NCBI GenBank assembly: GCA_965237485.1
Contig: CBDEFQ010000004.1
Location: forward strand, 620,001-684,000
Reading direction: 5' to 3'
DNA length: 64,000 nucleotides
DNA from: JAAELZ01 sp965237485
Lineage (GTDB): Bacteria; Pseudomonadota; Gammaproteobacteria; Arenicellales; Poriferihabitantaceae
Below, in pieces: positions 53,518-62,459 of the stretch. Under the pieces are notes generated by a model. That model was not told where the DNA came from and ran no database searches. It worked only from the letters and a program-made list of their open reading frames with translations. Within the stretch, counting starts at the first letter, position 1, and each line of letters begins with the position of its first letter. The translations under genes were made by a program, and so were the position numbers.

Positions 53518-54451
53518 ATGATAAACCTTATGTGTAAAGTAACCGTCAGCACTTTTGAGTTTTTCAAGCGTTTCCCGGACGAGAAAGCAGCCCGCGAATA
53601 CTATGAGAGTCGCCGTTGGCCAGATGGTGTAGTCTGCCCACTTTGCAGTGGCATGAACAATGCTCCCCGGAAAGGACGCGTCGGGTTCTATCACTGCAAC
53701 GATTGTCGGCGATCTTTTTCAGCAAAAAGCGGGACGGTCATGGCGAGTTCCAAGATTGAAATACGCACATGGCTTTATGCTATGTATTTGTTATCTACTG
53801 CCCGCAAAGGCATATCCAGTTTACAGTTGAGCAAGGAGATCGGCGTTACTCAAAAAACTGCGTGGTTTATGCTGCATCGTATCCGTGAAGCCTGCGACAG
53901 CAGGGGCGGTTTGCTGAAAGGGCGGGTCGAGGTTGACGAGACCTATATCGGTGGCAGGGAGAAAAACAAGCACGCTGGCAAACGCCTGAAACTTGGGCGT
54001 GGCCCTGTTGGCAAAGCCGGAGTGCTGGGCATGAAGGAGCGTGGCGGCCAAGTGCGGGCAATGCCGTTGAATGGCGAAGCGAATGCCAGTCGCCTAAGAT
54101 GCGCCATCGTAGAGAATGTGAAGCGGGGGGGGCAAGGTATTCACCGACCAGCATCGTGGCTATTCTAATATGAAGGGATACGACCATCAGGCCGTCAGTC
54201 ACAGTGCAGGTGAGTATGTGCGCGGCGAAGCGCATACCAACACGATTGAAAGCGTATGGGCGGTAATGAAGCGAGGTTACGACGGCATTTATCATCATTG
54301 GAGCAAAAAGCATCTGCATCGCTATATCAACGAATTCACTTTTCGATTGAATGAAGGCAATGTCAAAATCCACACCTACGACCGCATAGACGCGCGTTGC
54401 GACCGATTGAGCGGGAAACGCTTAACTTATGCTGATTTGATAGCAGAATGA
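53518..54451 (+). pseudogene. IS1595 (ISXO2-like) transposase with frameshift in a G8 run
   Basis: N-terminal zinc ribbon (VVCPLCSGMNNAPRKGRVGFYHCNDCRRSFSAKSGTVM, two CXXC pairs) typical of ISXO2-like transposases, then the DDE core with GRVEVDETYIGGREK (first Asp). At 54125-54132 a run of eight G breaks the frame; with seven G the protein continues GGKVFTDQHRGYSNMKGYDHQAVSHS (second Asp) and ESVWAVMKRGYDGIYHHWSKKHLHRYINEFTFRLNEG (Glu). The distal frame ends at 54451, overlapping the methyltransferase ATG by four bases (ATGA). Confidence 0.9.
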
Positions 54452-55449
54452 ACCAGTCATTACCTCGAGCCTTTGAGAATACGGTCGGGGCAGTGGCGGA
54501 TTACCGGCCCGGCCCGATACGAACCTTTGCTGATTTATTTTGCGGGATTGGCGGCTTTCATTTAGCCGCTAATGAGCTTGGCTTGAAATGCGTGTATGCG
54601 TGCGACATTGACGCCGAAGCAAGAGCCGCATACAAAGCTAATTTCGGCCTGTTGCCTGATGGTGATATTAACCGCGCAAAGCCCTCTAGTTTGCCGGCAT
54701 TTGATTTGCTCACTGCGGGCTTCCCATGCCAGCCATTCTCTATTATTGGCAAAAGAGGTGGCATGTCCGACCCCAGAGGGGCGCTGTTTTTCGAGATCAT
54801 CCGCATTGCAAAGGCCAAACGACCGGCGGCGATGATACTGGAAAATGTCCGGCAATTAGTGACGATCAGGGGCGGGGCAGTATTTGACCGCATAATGGGC
54901 GATATTCAAGACATTGGCTATCATGTTGATTATAAGATACTGAACGCATTAGATCACGGCCTGCCGCAAAAGCGCGAGCGTGTCTTGATTGTAGCAACGC
55001 GCAAACACTTTGACGAATTCCCGTGGCCGGCAGGTAAGATAGCAATGCGGCCATTATCAAAATTGTTGGAGAAAAAGCCTGACTTGAGGTATTTTGTGTC
55101 GGATAAAATCAGGCAATCCAGACACACGGCGCATCAATCACCGCATAAAATCGGAATATGGCACGAGAACAAAGGCGGGAATGTAAGCAGCCATCCATTT
55201 TCTTGTGCGTTGCGCGCGGGGGCTTCGCATAATTACTTGCTGGTTAACGGTGAGCGGCGGTTGACCCCGCGAGAAATGTTGAGATTGCAAGGGTTTCCTG
55301 ATAATTATCAGATAATAGGCAACGATAGCCAAATTAGAAAACAGGCGGGTAATGCTGTTCCCATCCCGCTGGCTTGTGTTGCAATAAAAGGCATCCTGAA
55401 AGTTTATGACCCAAAAACCCAAACTCAAAGGCGGCGCAAAACAGCGTAG
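54448..55449 (+). CDS. DNA (cytosine-5)-methyltransferase
   Basis: Protects the host by C5 methylation of its target (EC 2.1.1.37). The 333-residue protein has all main motifs in order: I FADLFCGIGGFHLA (~29), IV GFPCQPFSIIGKRGGMSD with the catalytic Cys (~90), VI ILENVRQL (~131), VIII GLPQKRERVLIVA (~171), IX RRLTPREMLRLQGFP and X KQAGNAVPIPLA (~305). The short target domain between VIII and IX fits an R-M enzyme. The ATG overlaps the transposase stop (ATGA), so translation is likely coupled. The enzyme's site is not readable from sequence. Confidence 0.95.
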   Translation: MNQSLPRAFENTVGAVADYRPGPIRTFADLFCGIGGFHLAANELGLKCVYACDIDAEARAAYKANFGLLPDGDINRAKPSSLPAFDLLTAGFPCQPFSIIGKRGGMSDPRGALFFEIIRIAKAKRPAAMILENVRQLVTIRGGAVFDRIMGDIQDIGYHVDYKILNALDHGLPQKRERVLIVATRKHFDEFPWPAGKIAMRPLSKLLEKKPDLRYFVSDKIRQSRHTAHQSPHKIGIWHENKGGNVSSHPFSCALRAGASHNYLLVNGERRLTPREMLRLQGFPDNYQIIGNDSQIRKQAGNAVPIPLACVAIKGILKVYDPKTQTQRRRKTA

Positions 55450-56143
55450 TGAGCCGTACCCACTCGGAGAGATACCCCGCGAGACGGTTCTCCTGATTGG
55501 CAAGCAGATTGTTCATCGACTTGCCATAGGCCATGCAGACATTACCGGGGACGACTTCGGCGGGATATTCGCCAGAGCAATAGAGGGAGAACATAGAAGC
55601 AGTCCGCTTGGCATTGCTGATGTGGTATGGAACGGTTGCGCATGGTCAGTTAAAACCGTACAGCACAGCAATCCATTCGATGCCACTGCATTACGACTTA
55701 TATCCGGTCGCAACTTCCCCGATTATTCGCTTGGTATATCTGACCCGCGAAAGAACATAACCGATACTGGCAGAGCAGTATTGTCAATTTGGAACAGCCG
55801 CGTCAATGAAGCATTGGACCAACACGATGACCTGCGGGTTGCCGTCCTGGTGCGTAATATGGGTGCGCGTGAGTTTGTCCTGTTTGAAGACGAAGCCGAG
55901 CGGTATATCGCCGACAATTACCGATGGGAAGTGAACAAGTGGGGAAACTTCGAAGGCTACGACATAGTAACAGATACACGCCGGTTCACTTGGCAGCCAC
56001 ACGGCTCACAATTCACCATCCAGCGGACAGTACCCACAGCAGCCACCAAGTTCAGAATATCCCCAAACGTCCCGATTATTGCGTTTGAACACATCCTGAA
56101 ATTAGCGCAGTATCGCGATGATTGGATCGAGTTTCAGCCGTAA
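55406..56143 (+). CDS. Probable type II restriction endonuclease
   Basis: A 245-residue protein that overlaps the 3' end of the methyltransferase gene by 44 bases in another frame, the usual close pairing of R and M. No family name is recalled. A possible PD-(D/E)xK core is SPLGIADVVWNGCAWSVKTV (Asp72 and Lys83, with Ser in place of Glu before VK) with Glu60 upstream. An SxK variant is known for Cfr10I-type enzymes. The call rests on gene context, size and this weak motif. It ends 24 bases before the right inverted repeat. Confidence 0.65.
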   Translation: MTQKPKLKGGAKQRSEPYPLGEIPRETVLLIGKQIVHRLAIGHADITGDDFGGIFARAIEGEHRSSPLGIADVVWNGCAWSVKTVQHSNPFDATALRLISGRNFPDYSLGISDPRKNITDTGRAVLSIWNSRVNEALDQHDDLRVAVLVRNMGAREFVLFEDEAERYIADNYRWEVNKWGNFEGYDIVTDTRRFTWQPHGSQFTIQRTVPTAATKFRISPNVPIIAFEHILKLAQYRDDWIEFQP

Positions 56144-56181
56144 AATGCACTTATGTATATAATTCCCTTTAACTACAAACA

Positions 56182-57747
56182 ATGTCAGCACATAAAAATC
56201 AAAATATTGTGGTCATCATGGCCGACCAACTTACGGCTAAAGCACTTGGGTGCTACGGCCATCCGCTCGTTAAAAGCCCTAACATCGACCGTCTTGCTAA
56301 TGAGGGCGTCTGTTTCGATGCAGCTTACTCAAGCAGCCCACTGTGTACGCCAGCGCGGTATGCATTTATGACCGGACAAGATATCTCTCGATGTGGCGGC
56401 TATGATAACGCGGCTTATATGCCCTCCACCATGCCAACTTTCGCGCATTATTTGCGCATGATGGGTTATCGCACTTGCTTATCTGGCAAGATGCATTTCG
56501 TGGGATCAGACCAGCTACATGGATTTGAAGAAAGATTAACAACCGACATTTATCCGGCCGACTTTGGCTGGATGCCAGATTGGAATAATAGCGACGAGCG
56601 CATCGACCTTTGGTATCACAATATGTCTAGCGTTAAGCAATCTGGCGTTGCTGCTATTACCAATCAATTGACCTACGACGACGAAGTTGGTGCACAATCT
56701 GTGCAAGCCATCTATGACCATGCACGCACTACTGATGAGCGACCGTTGTGCTTAGTGGCCAGTTTTATTCATCCGCATGATCCATATGTTTGCCGTCAAA
56801 AACATTGGGATCTTTATAAAGATACAGATATAGACTTGCCAATCGTTGCTCGCCAAAAAACTCAAGGCAATGACAATCATAGCCTACGTTTAGAAAAGGT
56901 GATTGCACTGGACGCGGTTGATATTAGTGATGAAGAAATACGCACTGCAAGGCGAGCATACTACGCAAACGTAAGTTACGTGGATGAATGGGTAGGTAAG
57001 CTCGTCGACACGCTTGACGAGTGTCAAATGTTAGACAACACCACCATTATGATGGTTGCTGATCACGGGGATATGCTGGGTGAACGCGGCCTATGGTATA
57101 AAATGTCATTCTTTGAGTGGTCCAATCGAATCCCACTTATCGTTTGGCAGCCTGAGCGATTCTCTCCTTCTCGCGTAGCGCAACCCGTTGCACAAGTTGA
57201 TGTGCTCCCTACACTTGTTGATATAGCTGCAGAAAAAACAGGTGCGAGTAAACCTGACCCTATTGACCCACTTTCCGGACGCTCATTACTACCACTGTGT
57301 GATGGAGAATTCTCTAGCGACCCAAATCGATGTGTGAGTGAATACTTAGCTGAAGGTGCTTGCGCACCAATGCTGATGATTCGAGAAGGAACCCTAAAAT
57401 ATATTCATTGCCCTGCTGATGAGGAACAATTATTTGATTTAAATACCGACCCTAACGAGCTGACCAACTTAGCGACATCACCAGAATATCTAGACCAAAT
57501 AAGCCAGTTTAGAGCGCAAGTAGAGGCGCATTGGGACACAGACGAGATCCATCAAAAAGTAGTACATTCACAACACTGCAGACGCACGCTTCACGCCGCC
57601 CTGCGTATCGGAAAATATACGCCGTGGGATTTCGACCCACGACCCGACCCCAGCGAACAATATACCCGCAGCCATTTGGAGTTGAGTGATTTCGACGTGA
57701 AGTCACGTTATCCGCGGCCCAGTGAATTTAAACCTAGTTGGAAGTAA
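56182..57747 (+). CDS. betC: Choline-sulfatase
   Basis: Hydrolyses choline sulfate to choline and sulfate (EC 3.1.6.6), feeding glycine betaine synthesis or sulfur supply. The 521-residue sulfatase has the maturation signature CTPAR (Cys55 becomes formylglycine), IVVIMADQLTAKALGCYGHP at the start (metal-binding Asp), SGKMHFVG, MMVADHGDMLGERGLWYKMSFFEWSNRIPLI and the choline-sulfatase C-terminal block RRTLHAALRIGKYTPWDFDP...YTRSHLELSDFD. No signal peptide, so cytoplasmic. The IS1595 transposon ends 14 bases before its ATG. Confidence 0.92.
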   Translation: MSAHKNQNIVVIMADQLTAKALGCYGHPLVKSPNIDRLANEGVCFDAAYSSSPLCTPARYAFMTGQDISRCGGYDNAAYMPSTMPTFAHYLRMMGYRTCLSGKMHFVGSDQLHGFEERLTTDIYPADFGWMPDWNNSDERIDLWYHNMSSVKQSGVAAITNQLTYDDEVGAQSVQAIYDHARTTDERPLCLVASFIHPHDPYVCRQKHWDLYKDTDIDLPIVARQKTQGNDNHSLRLEKVIALDAVDISDEEIRTARRAYYANVSYVDEWVGKLVDTLDECQMLDNTTIMMVADHGDMLGERGLWYKMSFFEWSNRIPLIVWQPERFSPSRVAQPVAQVDVLPTLVDIAAEKTGASKPDPIDPLSGRSLLPLCDGEFSSDPNRCVSEYLAEGACAPMLMIREGTLKYIHCPADEEQLFDLNTDPNELTNLATSPEYLDQISQFRAQVEAHWDTDEIHQKVVHSQHCRRTLHAALRIGKYTPWDFDPRPDPSEQYTRSHLELSDFDVKSRYPRPSEFKPSWK

Positions 57748-57748
57748 A

Positions 57749-58282
57749 ATGGCCACCAAACCCACAATTTATAAATGCAAAATTGCACTTGCTGATATAG
57801 ACCAAGGGTACTACGATAATTTAAACCTGACAGTGGCCCTACATCCATCTGAAACCCTTGAACGCATGATGATGCGGGTATTAGCTTATTGCCTAAATGC
57901 GCAACAACTACCCGAATTCACAAAAGGTTTATACGAGCCCGAGGAACCTGATCTGTGGGTAAAATCTTTAGATGGCTTGATTAACTTATGGATCGAAGTG
58001 GGTGAACCCACGGCAGAGCGTATTAAAAAAGCTTCGCGCAAAGCAAAACGAGTAGTGGTCTATACGTTTAACTCCAAATCTGACGCATGGTGGGCGCAGA
58101 CTCAACGCGATGTTGTTAAGTATGGAGTGCAAGCGCAGCAGTTTTTGTATAAAGACATCCAATCCATGGCGGCATTATGCGAGAGGACGTTAGATGCTTC
58201 GCTCACGCTGACAGAAAATTCAGCGTTATTTTCAACCGACAACGGTGTCTGTCAACTTGTCTGGTCAGAGCTGAATAACTAA
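57749..58282 (+). CDS. yaeQ: YaeQ family protein
   Basis: A 177-residue protein of the YaeQ family, whose fold resembles PD-(D/E)xK nucleases; the biological role is not established. ATG 57749 overlaps the end of betC region by no bases (2-bp gap); an in-frame ATG at 57722 lies inside betC. KPTIYKCKIALADIDQGYYDNLNLTVALHPSET and LWIEVGEPTAERIKKASRKAKRVVVYTF are family patterns. Confidence 0.93.
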   Translation: MATKPTIYKCKIALADIDQGYYDNLNLTVALHPSETLERMMMRVLAYCLNAQQLPEFTKGLYEPEEPDLWVKSLDGLINLWIEVGEPTAERIKKASRKAKRVVVYTFNSKSDAWWAQTQRDVVKYGVQAQQFLYKDIQSMAALCERTLDASLTLTENSALFSTDNGVCQLVWSELNN

Positions 58283-58293
58283 GGGATGCGATC

Positions 58294-59013
58294 ATGGCTT
58301 TTCACTTTAAAGAATTAGACTTCCAGTCCACCCCACTCGGCGATATCAGCTTGCGCATGCGCGCTGAGCCTAGACTAGATGGAAAGATCCTGTATGAAGT
58401 TAAATTAGGCGACGAGTTTTTAATGTCTAGTCTGTTTCCTGAAGCAGAAATTCAATTAGCAAAACTAGCTTTGAAGAACTTAGAAGGTAACAACTTGGGT
58501 ATTGTCGTTGGTGGCTTAGGCTTAGGTTACACCGCCGCAGCCGCGCTAGAAGATAGCCGCGTAGCTAATATTAGAGTTATTGACGTTATGGTGCCAGTGA
58601 TTGAGTGGCACCAACGCGGCCTAGTGCCATTGGGTGACAAGCTGAGCCAGGATGCTCGATGCGAACTAGTTCTCGGAGATTTTTTTAGCATTGCTACGCG
58701 GCCAAGTTGCGGGTTTTACGACCAAGAACCAGAAAAACTCACCGACGCAATCCTGCTAGATATCGACCACTCACCCAGCCATTGGTTGAACCAAGAAAAT
58801 AGTACGTTTTATTCCCCAAGCTCGCTTAATGCGATGGCCAAAAAACTAAAGTCTGGCGGCGTATTTGGATTGTGGTCAAATGATCCACCTGACAATGAAT
58901 TTCAACAATTGCTGGGCAGCATCTTCAACAAGGTTGAATCGCACATTATCAGCTTCGCAAACCCTTTCAGAGAGCAGGAATCAACCAATACGGTTTATTT
59001 GGGCATCAAATAG
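58294..59013 (+). CDS. Spermidine synthase-like SAM-dependent protein
   Basis: 239 residues with a Rossmann fold: VVGGLGLGYTAAAALEDSRVANIRVIDVMVPVIEWHQRGLVPLG holds the SAM-type loop and an acidic residue after beta-2, and TDAILLDIDHSPSHWLN is the region of the acceptor site. The pattern is that of spermidine synthase homologues without a clear polyamine site; true substrate unknown. It ends at the base before the MFS gene start. Confidence 0.8.
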   Translation: MAFHFKELDFQSTPLGDISLRMRAEPRLDGKILYEVKLGDEFLMSSLFPEAEIQLAKLALKNLEGNNLGIVVGGLGLGYTAAAALEDSRVANIRVIDVMVPVIEWHQRGLVPLGDKLSQDARCELVLGDFFSIATRPSCGFYDQEPEKLTDAILLDIDHSPSHWLNQENSTFYSPSSLNAMAKKLKSGGVFGLWSNDPPDNEFQQLLGSIFNKVESHIISFANPFREQESTNTVYLGIK

Positions 59014-60231
59014 GTGCGCCGATCAATGACTAACAATTTGGAGCTATACCCATGGTTCCAATTTTCCTCAAGCTTACTAGCGTGGCTGCCCATCTTCTTT
59101 CTCTATTTCAGTCAGTTTGTTTCGCTTTCTGAAGCAATCCAGCTGGGTGCAGCGTATTATTTCTCTGTGTGTTTGTTTGAAGTGCCATCTGGGTACTTAT
59201 CCGACAGATATGGCCGGCGCAACACAATGTTACTGGCCGGGGGTGCATTTGTGGCTGCCTATTTGAGCTTTTTATTTGCAGCTCAATTTTCAGGCTTACT
59301 ATTAGGCCAATGCTTATTGGCCATGGCGGTCGCCGTGCTATCGGGCACCGACACCGCATTTTTATATGATTCCTTATTGTCCCTAGACCAACAAGATGAC
59401 TATGCGTTGCATGAAGCCAAAGGCCAGAAATACGGCTTTTCTGCTTTAGCCTTGGCCTCGCTTGCGGGCGGCGCATTGGGGCTCGTTGACTTACGCCTCG
59501 CCTATGTCTTAGCCCTATTAGGCGCGATATGGGCGCTCTTTATCGTTTACCAATTCAAAGAACCACAGCTAGAAAGTGCTGATACGACCCGCAATAAATC
59601 GTTTATTAGCGCACTTAGACAATGCGGCTGGCACTTGCGAACTCCCATTTTAGCTTGGCTTTTTGGAGTGATGACACTGATGTACTGTCTAGAACACATT
59701 GCCTATGAGTTTTACCAACCCTACATAAAACTGCTAGATATTTCATGGTTTACACAAGACAGTTCTGCATTTGTATCCGGCGTCATTATCGCGATATCGA
59801 TGTTTGGCGGCACATTCGGTGCCGCTTATAGTAACCAACTAGCATCGGTATTTGGGGTGAGAGTCTTATTGATAATTGCGATGTTAATGCAGCTTTGCAT
59901 TATAAGTGGCTTGGCCTTCACCCTTAGTGGATTACTAATTTGGATGGTTGTTTTTCGTAACTTTCCTATGGCAACGATACGCGCACCTGTTAATGCCACC
60001 ATCGCACCGCATATTGGCAGTGATATTCGAGCTACCTACCTCTCGATACAAAGCTTAAGCGCGCGCTTGGTATTCTCAGGAACACTTTATTATTTATCGC
60101 GATCGATTGCAGATGAGCAAGGCCTTGATTGGCCGCACCTGTCGACCATACTGCTCGAAGTGCTTGGTTTAGGAATGGTTGGGCTTGCACTCAGCCTTGG
60201 CGTATTAATTATTTTTCGAATACAGACCTAA
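59014..60231 (+). CDS. MFS transporter
   Basis: A 405-residue inner-membrane protein with about 12 helices. The loop between helices 2 and 3 is VPSGYLSDRYGRRNTMLLAG, the MFS signature. The second half (GVIIAISMFGGTFGAAYSNQLASVFGVR) repeats the fold. Substrate not predictable. Starts GTG at 59014 or ATG at 59026. Its stop overlaps the waaA stop on the other strand by four bases. Confidence 0.88.
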   Translation: MRRSMTNNLELYPWFQFSSSLLAWLPIFFLYFSQFVSLSEAIQLGAAYYFSVCLFEVPSGYLSDRYGRRNTMLLAGGAFVAAYLSFLFAAQFSGLLLGQCLLAMAVAVLSGTDTAFLYDSLLSLDQQDDYALHEAKGQKYGFSALALASLAGGALGLVDLRLAYVLALLGAIWALFIVYQFKEPQLESADTTRNKSFISALRQCGWHLRTPILAWLFGVMTLMYCLEHIAYEFYQPYIKLLDISWFTQDSSAFVSGVIIAISMFGGTFGAAYSNQLASVFGVRVLLIIAMLMQLCIISGLAFTLSGLLIWMVVFRNFPMATIRAPVNATIAPHIGSDIRATYLSIQSLSARLVFSGTLYYLSRSIADEQGLDWPHLSTILLEVLGLGMVGLALSLGVLIIFRIQT

Positions 60232-61517
60232 ATTAACTCAGAACACAACTGTAATGTTTTCTCTAGCGCACCCCCCTTAGCTGCGACTAGTTTTTGCCCT
60301 TGCTTTCCAGCTAATTCCCTGCCCTCCTGTGATTGCGCTAACCATTGAGCCTTGGTTATTAATTGATCTAAATCTTTGATCTGAAAACCTGCTTTCGTTT
60401 GCACAACATCCGCGGCAATTTGCCTAAAGTTATACATATACGGGCCGAATAACACCGGCACGCCTGCTTGACAAGCTTCCAGTATATTGTGTCCGCCTAC
60501 ATCCACAAAGCTGCCCCCAATAAAACAAAAATCGGCAGAGTTGATAAATCGTTTTAAGTCACCGATGGTGTCCAGAATAAGCACTTGGGCATCTGAATTG
60601 AGCGTAGCCAAGTTTGACGCTTGAAGATGCGACCAACGTTCAGTAATAAACATTTTCTTGCTGAGTTGCGTAACCGCATCAAATCTTTCTGGGTGGCGCG
60701 GCGCAACGACCAGCAAAGTATCAGCGTTGTCCTTTAATAGTGCCTGATGCGCCGCTAGCATTAACTTATCTTCTCCCTCGTGGGTACTGCCTGCACACCA
60801 TATTAGGCGTTTGTCAGCATTGAGCCACGTTGCTAGCTCGCTACTTGATTTAGTTAGAGGCTTAAATCCATCATACTTTAAGTTGCCCGTTACGTTCACC
60901 CTCTCCGGCTTAGCACCCATATGAATGATGCGTTCAGCATCTTGCTGGGTTTGGGCGCAAAAAACATCTACACCGCGCAAAATAGGCTTAAACAACCCGA
61001 CCAAGCGTTTATATGCGGTAAAGGATTGATCGCTTAAACGTAAATTAACCACCGCCGTTTTTACGTCTGTGGCTTGGCACGCCAATAGTAAGTTTGGCCA
61101 CAGTTCAGTCTCCAAGATAATCAGCACTTTAGGCTGAACCTGCCTTAAAAAACGCTTCACGAAGAAGCTGTAATCGTAGGGTAAATAGCTATGCGTAATG
61201 CGCTTACCAAAAGTCTTCTGTAGATATTCAGAACCTGTTGGCGTGGTGCAGGTTACAGTAAGGCTTTGATCAGGGTATTGTAGCAATAAAGCTTCAATTA
61301 GCGGAGCTGCCGCTATAGATTCGCCAACAGAAACAGCGTGCACCCACAGGCCGCCTGCTTTGGGCTTGTTCGATAACTTACCTGTTCGCTCAATCAGACG
61401 CTGCGCATAAGCCGGATTTTTGCGTGATCGAAGCCATAACCTAATTAAGATAAATGGCGGTGCAATTAATAATATTAAGCGGTATAGCCAAATCATTAGG
61501 TAAGTAGGTTTAACCAA
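60228..61517 (-). CDS. waaA: 3-deoxy-D-manno-octulosonic acid (Kdo) transferase
   Basis: Adds Kdo to lipid A at the inner membrane (EC 2.4.99.12). The 429-residue GT30 protein has the N-terminal membrane anchor (YRLILLIAPPFILIRLWLRSR), the VHAVSVGESIAAAPLIEAL start of the N-domain, HSYLPYDYSFFVKRFL and ILETELWPNLL, and the C-domain FIGGSFVDVGGHNILEACQAGVPVLFGP. Overlaps hemF upstream by 22 bases. Confidence 0.96.
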   Translation of the reverse strand: MVKPTYLMIWLYRLILLIAPPFILIRLWLRSRKNPAYAQRLIERTGKLSNKPKAGGLWVHAVSVGESIAAAPLIEALLLQYPDQSLTVTCTTPTGSEYLQKTFGKRITHSYLPYDYSFFVKRFLRQVQPKVLIILETELWPNLLLACQATDVKTAVVNLRLSDQSFTAYKRLVGLFKPILRGVDVFCAQTQQDAERIIHMGAKPERVNVTGNLKYDGFKPLTKSSSELATWLNADKRLIWCAGSTHEGEDKLMLAAHQALLKDNADTLLVVAPRHPERFDAVTQLSKKMFITERWSHLQASNLATLNSDAQVLILDTIGDLKRFINSADFCFIGGSFVDVGGHNILEACQAGVPVLFGPYMYNFRQIAADVVQTKAGFQIKDLDQLITKAQWLAQSQEGRELAGKQGQKLVAAKGGALEKTLQLCSELI

Positions 61518-62446
61518 TCTTGTGGCTTAAGATAGTAGCTCGTTAGTTTGTGCTCACTCGTGCCTTCTTCTGGCTGCCAGTCGTACTTCCAGCTTACTCT
61601 GGCCGGCAAAGACATTAAGATTGATTCGATACGCCCACCCGCTTGTAGGCCAAAAATAGTGCCGCGGTCATAGATCAAATTAAATTCGACATAACGGCCT
61701 CTTCTGTAGGTCTGAAAGGCTTCGTGCTTGGTTTCAAAAGGAGTTGAACAGCGTTTTTTAATTATCGGGATGTAAGCCTCGGCAAAACTATTGCCCACAC
61801 TTTGCATAAAACCAAACGCGTGTTCAAAGTTGCCTTCACTAAAATCATCGAAGAACAAGCCACCTACTCCGCGCGATTCATTGCGGTGTTTAAGGTAGAA
61901 GTATTCGTCGCACCAAGCTTTATACTTATTATAGTAATCTGCTCCAAAGGGGTCGCAGGCCGATTTGGCCGTTTTGTGCCAATGCACAATGTCTTCGCTA
62001 TAGGGGTAAAATGGGGTTAAATCATAACCTCCGCCAAACCACCAAATTGGGTTTGCTGAGTCGTAATCAGCTATGAAAAAGCGCACATTCATGTGCGCGG
62101 TAGGCACAAATGGGTTGCGCGGGTGGATCACGCTGGATACACCCATCGCTTGAAAGGGCTTGCCGGCAATCTCAGGCCGCTTAGCCGAAGCTGCTGCGGG
62201 CAGAGATTGACCATATACATGAGAAAAATTGACTCCGCCTTTTTCAATGATGGCATCACCTAAACTCGATTCGTGGGCAGCATCGAGATCATCAACCACT
62301 CTGGTTCTGCCACCGCCTCCACTGGCGTTTTTCCACTCATCAGTGTGGAAGGGAATATCGTCATTTACCTTCGACAAAGCTGAGCACAAATCATCTTGTA
62401 AGCCTATTAGGGCTTGCTTAACAAGCTTGAGATTGGGTGATGACAT
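61496..62446 (-). CDS. hemF: Aerobic coproporphyrinogen III oxidase
   Basis: O2-dependent decarboxylation of coproporphyrinogen III to protoporphyrinogen IX (EC 1.3.3.3). 316 residues with WWFGGGYDLTPFYPYSEDIVHWHK, RNESRGVGGLFFDDF, FQTYRRGRYVEFNLIYDRGTIFGLQAGGRIESILMSLPA, all HemF hallmarks. Haem synthesis supports the haem-copper oxidase in the same window. Gene order tsaC-hemF is common. Confidence 0.97.
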   Translation of the reverse strand: MSSPNLKLVKQALIGLQDDLCSALSKVNDDIPFHTDEWKNASGGGGRTRVVDDLDAAHESSLGDAIIEKGGVNFSHVYGQSLPAAASAKRPEIAGKPFQAMGVSSVIHPRNPFVPTAHMNVRFFIADYDSANPIWWFGGGYDLTPFYPYSEDIVHWHKTAKSACDPFGADYYNKYKAWCDEYFYLKHRNESRGVGGLFFDDFSEGNFEHAFGFMQSVGNSFAEAYIPIIKKRCSTPFETKHEAFQTYRRGRYVEFNLIYDRGTIFGLQAGGRIESILMSLPARVSWKYDWQPEEGTSEHKLTSYYLKPQDWLNLLT

Positions 62447-62459
62447 CGAATAAGTGTTC

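Larger units (their letters stand above)
53448..56167 (+). mobile_element. IS1595-family transposon carrying a type II restriction-modification system
   Basis: 2720 bp between inverted ends of 17 identical bases, GGGAATTATATACATAA, and an exact 8-bp target duplication TTTAACTA (53440-53447 and 56168-56175), the size expected for IS1595. Everything between the repeats is one gene string on the plus strand: transposase, C5 methyltransferase and candidate restriction enzyme. The right end lies 14 bases before the choline sulfatase ATG. Confidence 0.95.

Noticed and set aside
53867..54373. Open frame of 168 codons on the minus strand inside the IS1595 transposase.
   Set aside because: Antisense of a gene whose own protein is clearly recognisable; no ribosome site and no domain.
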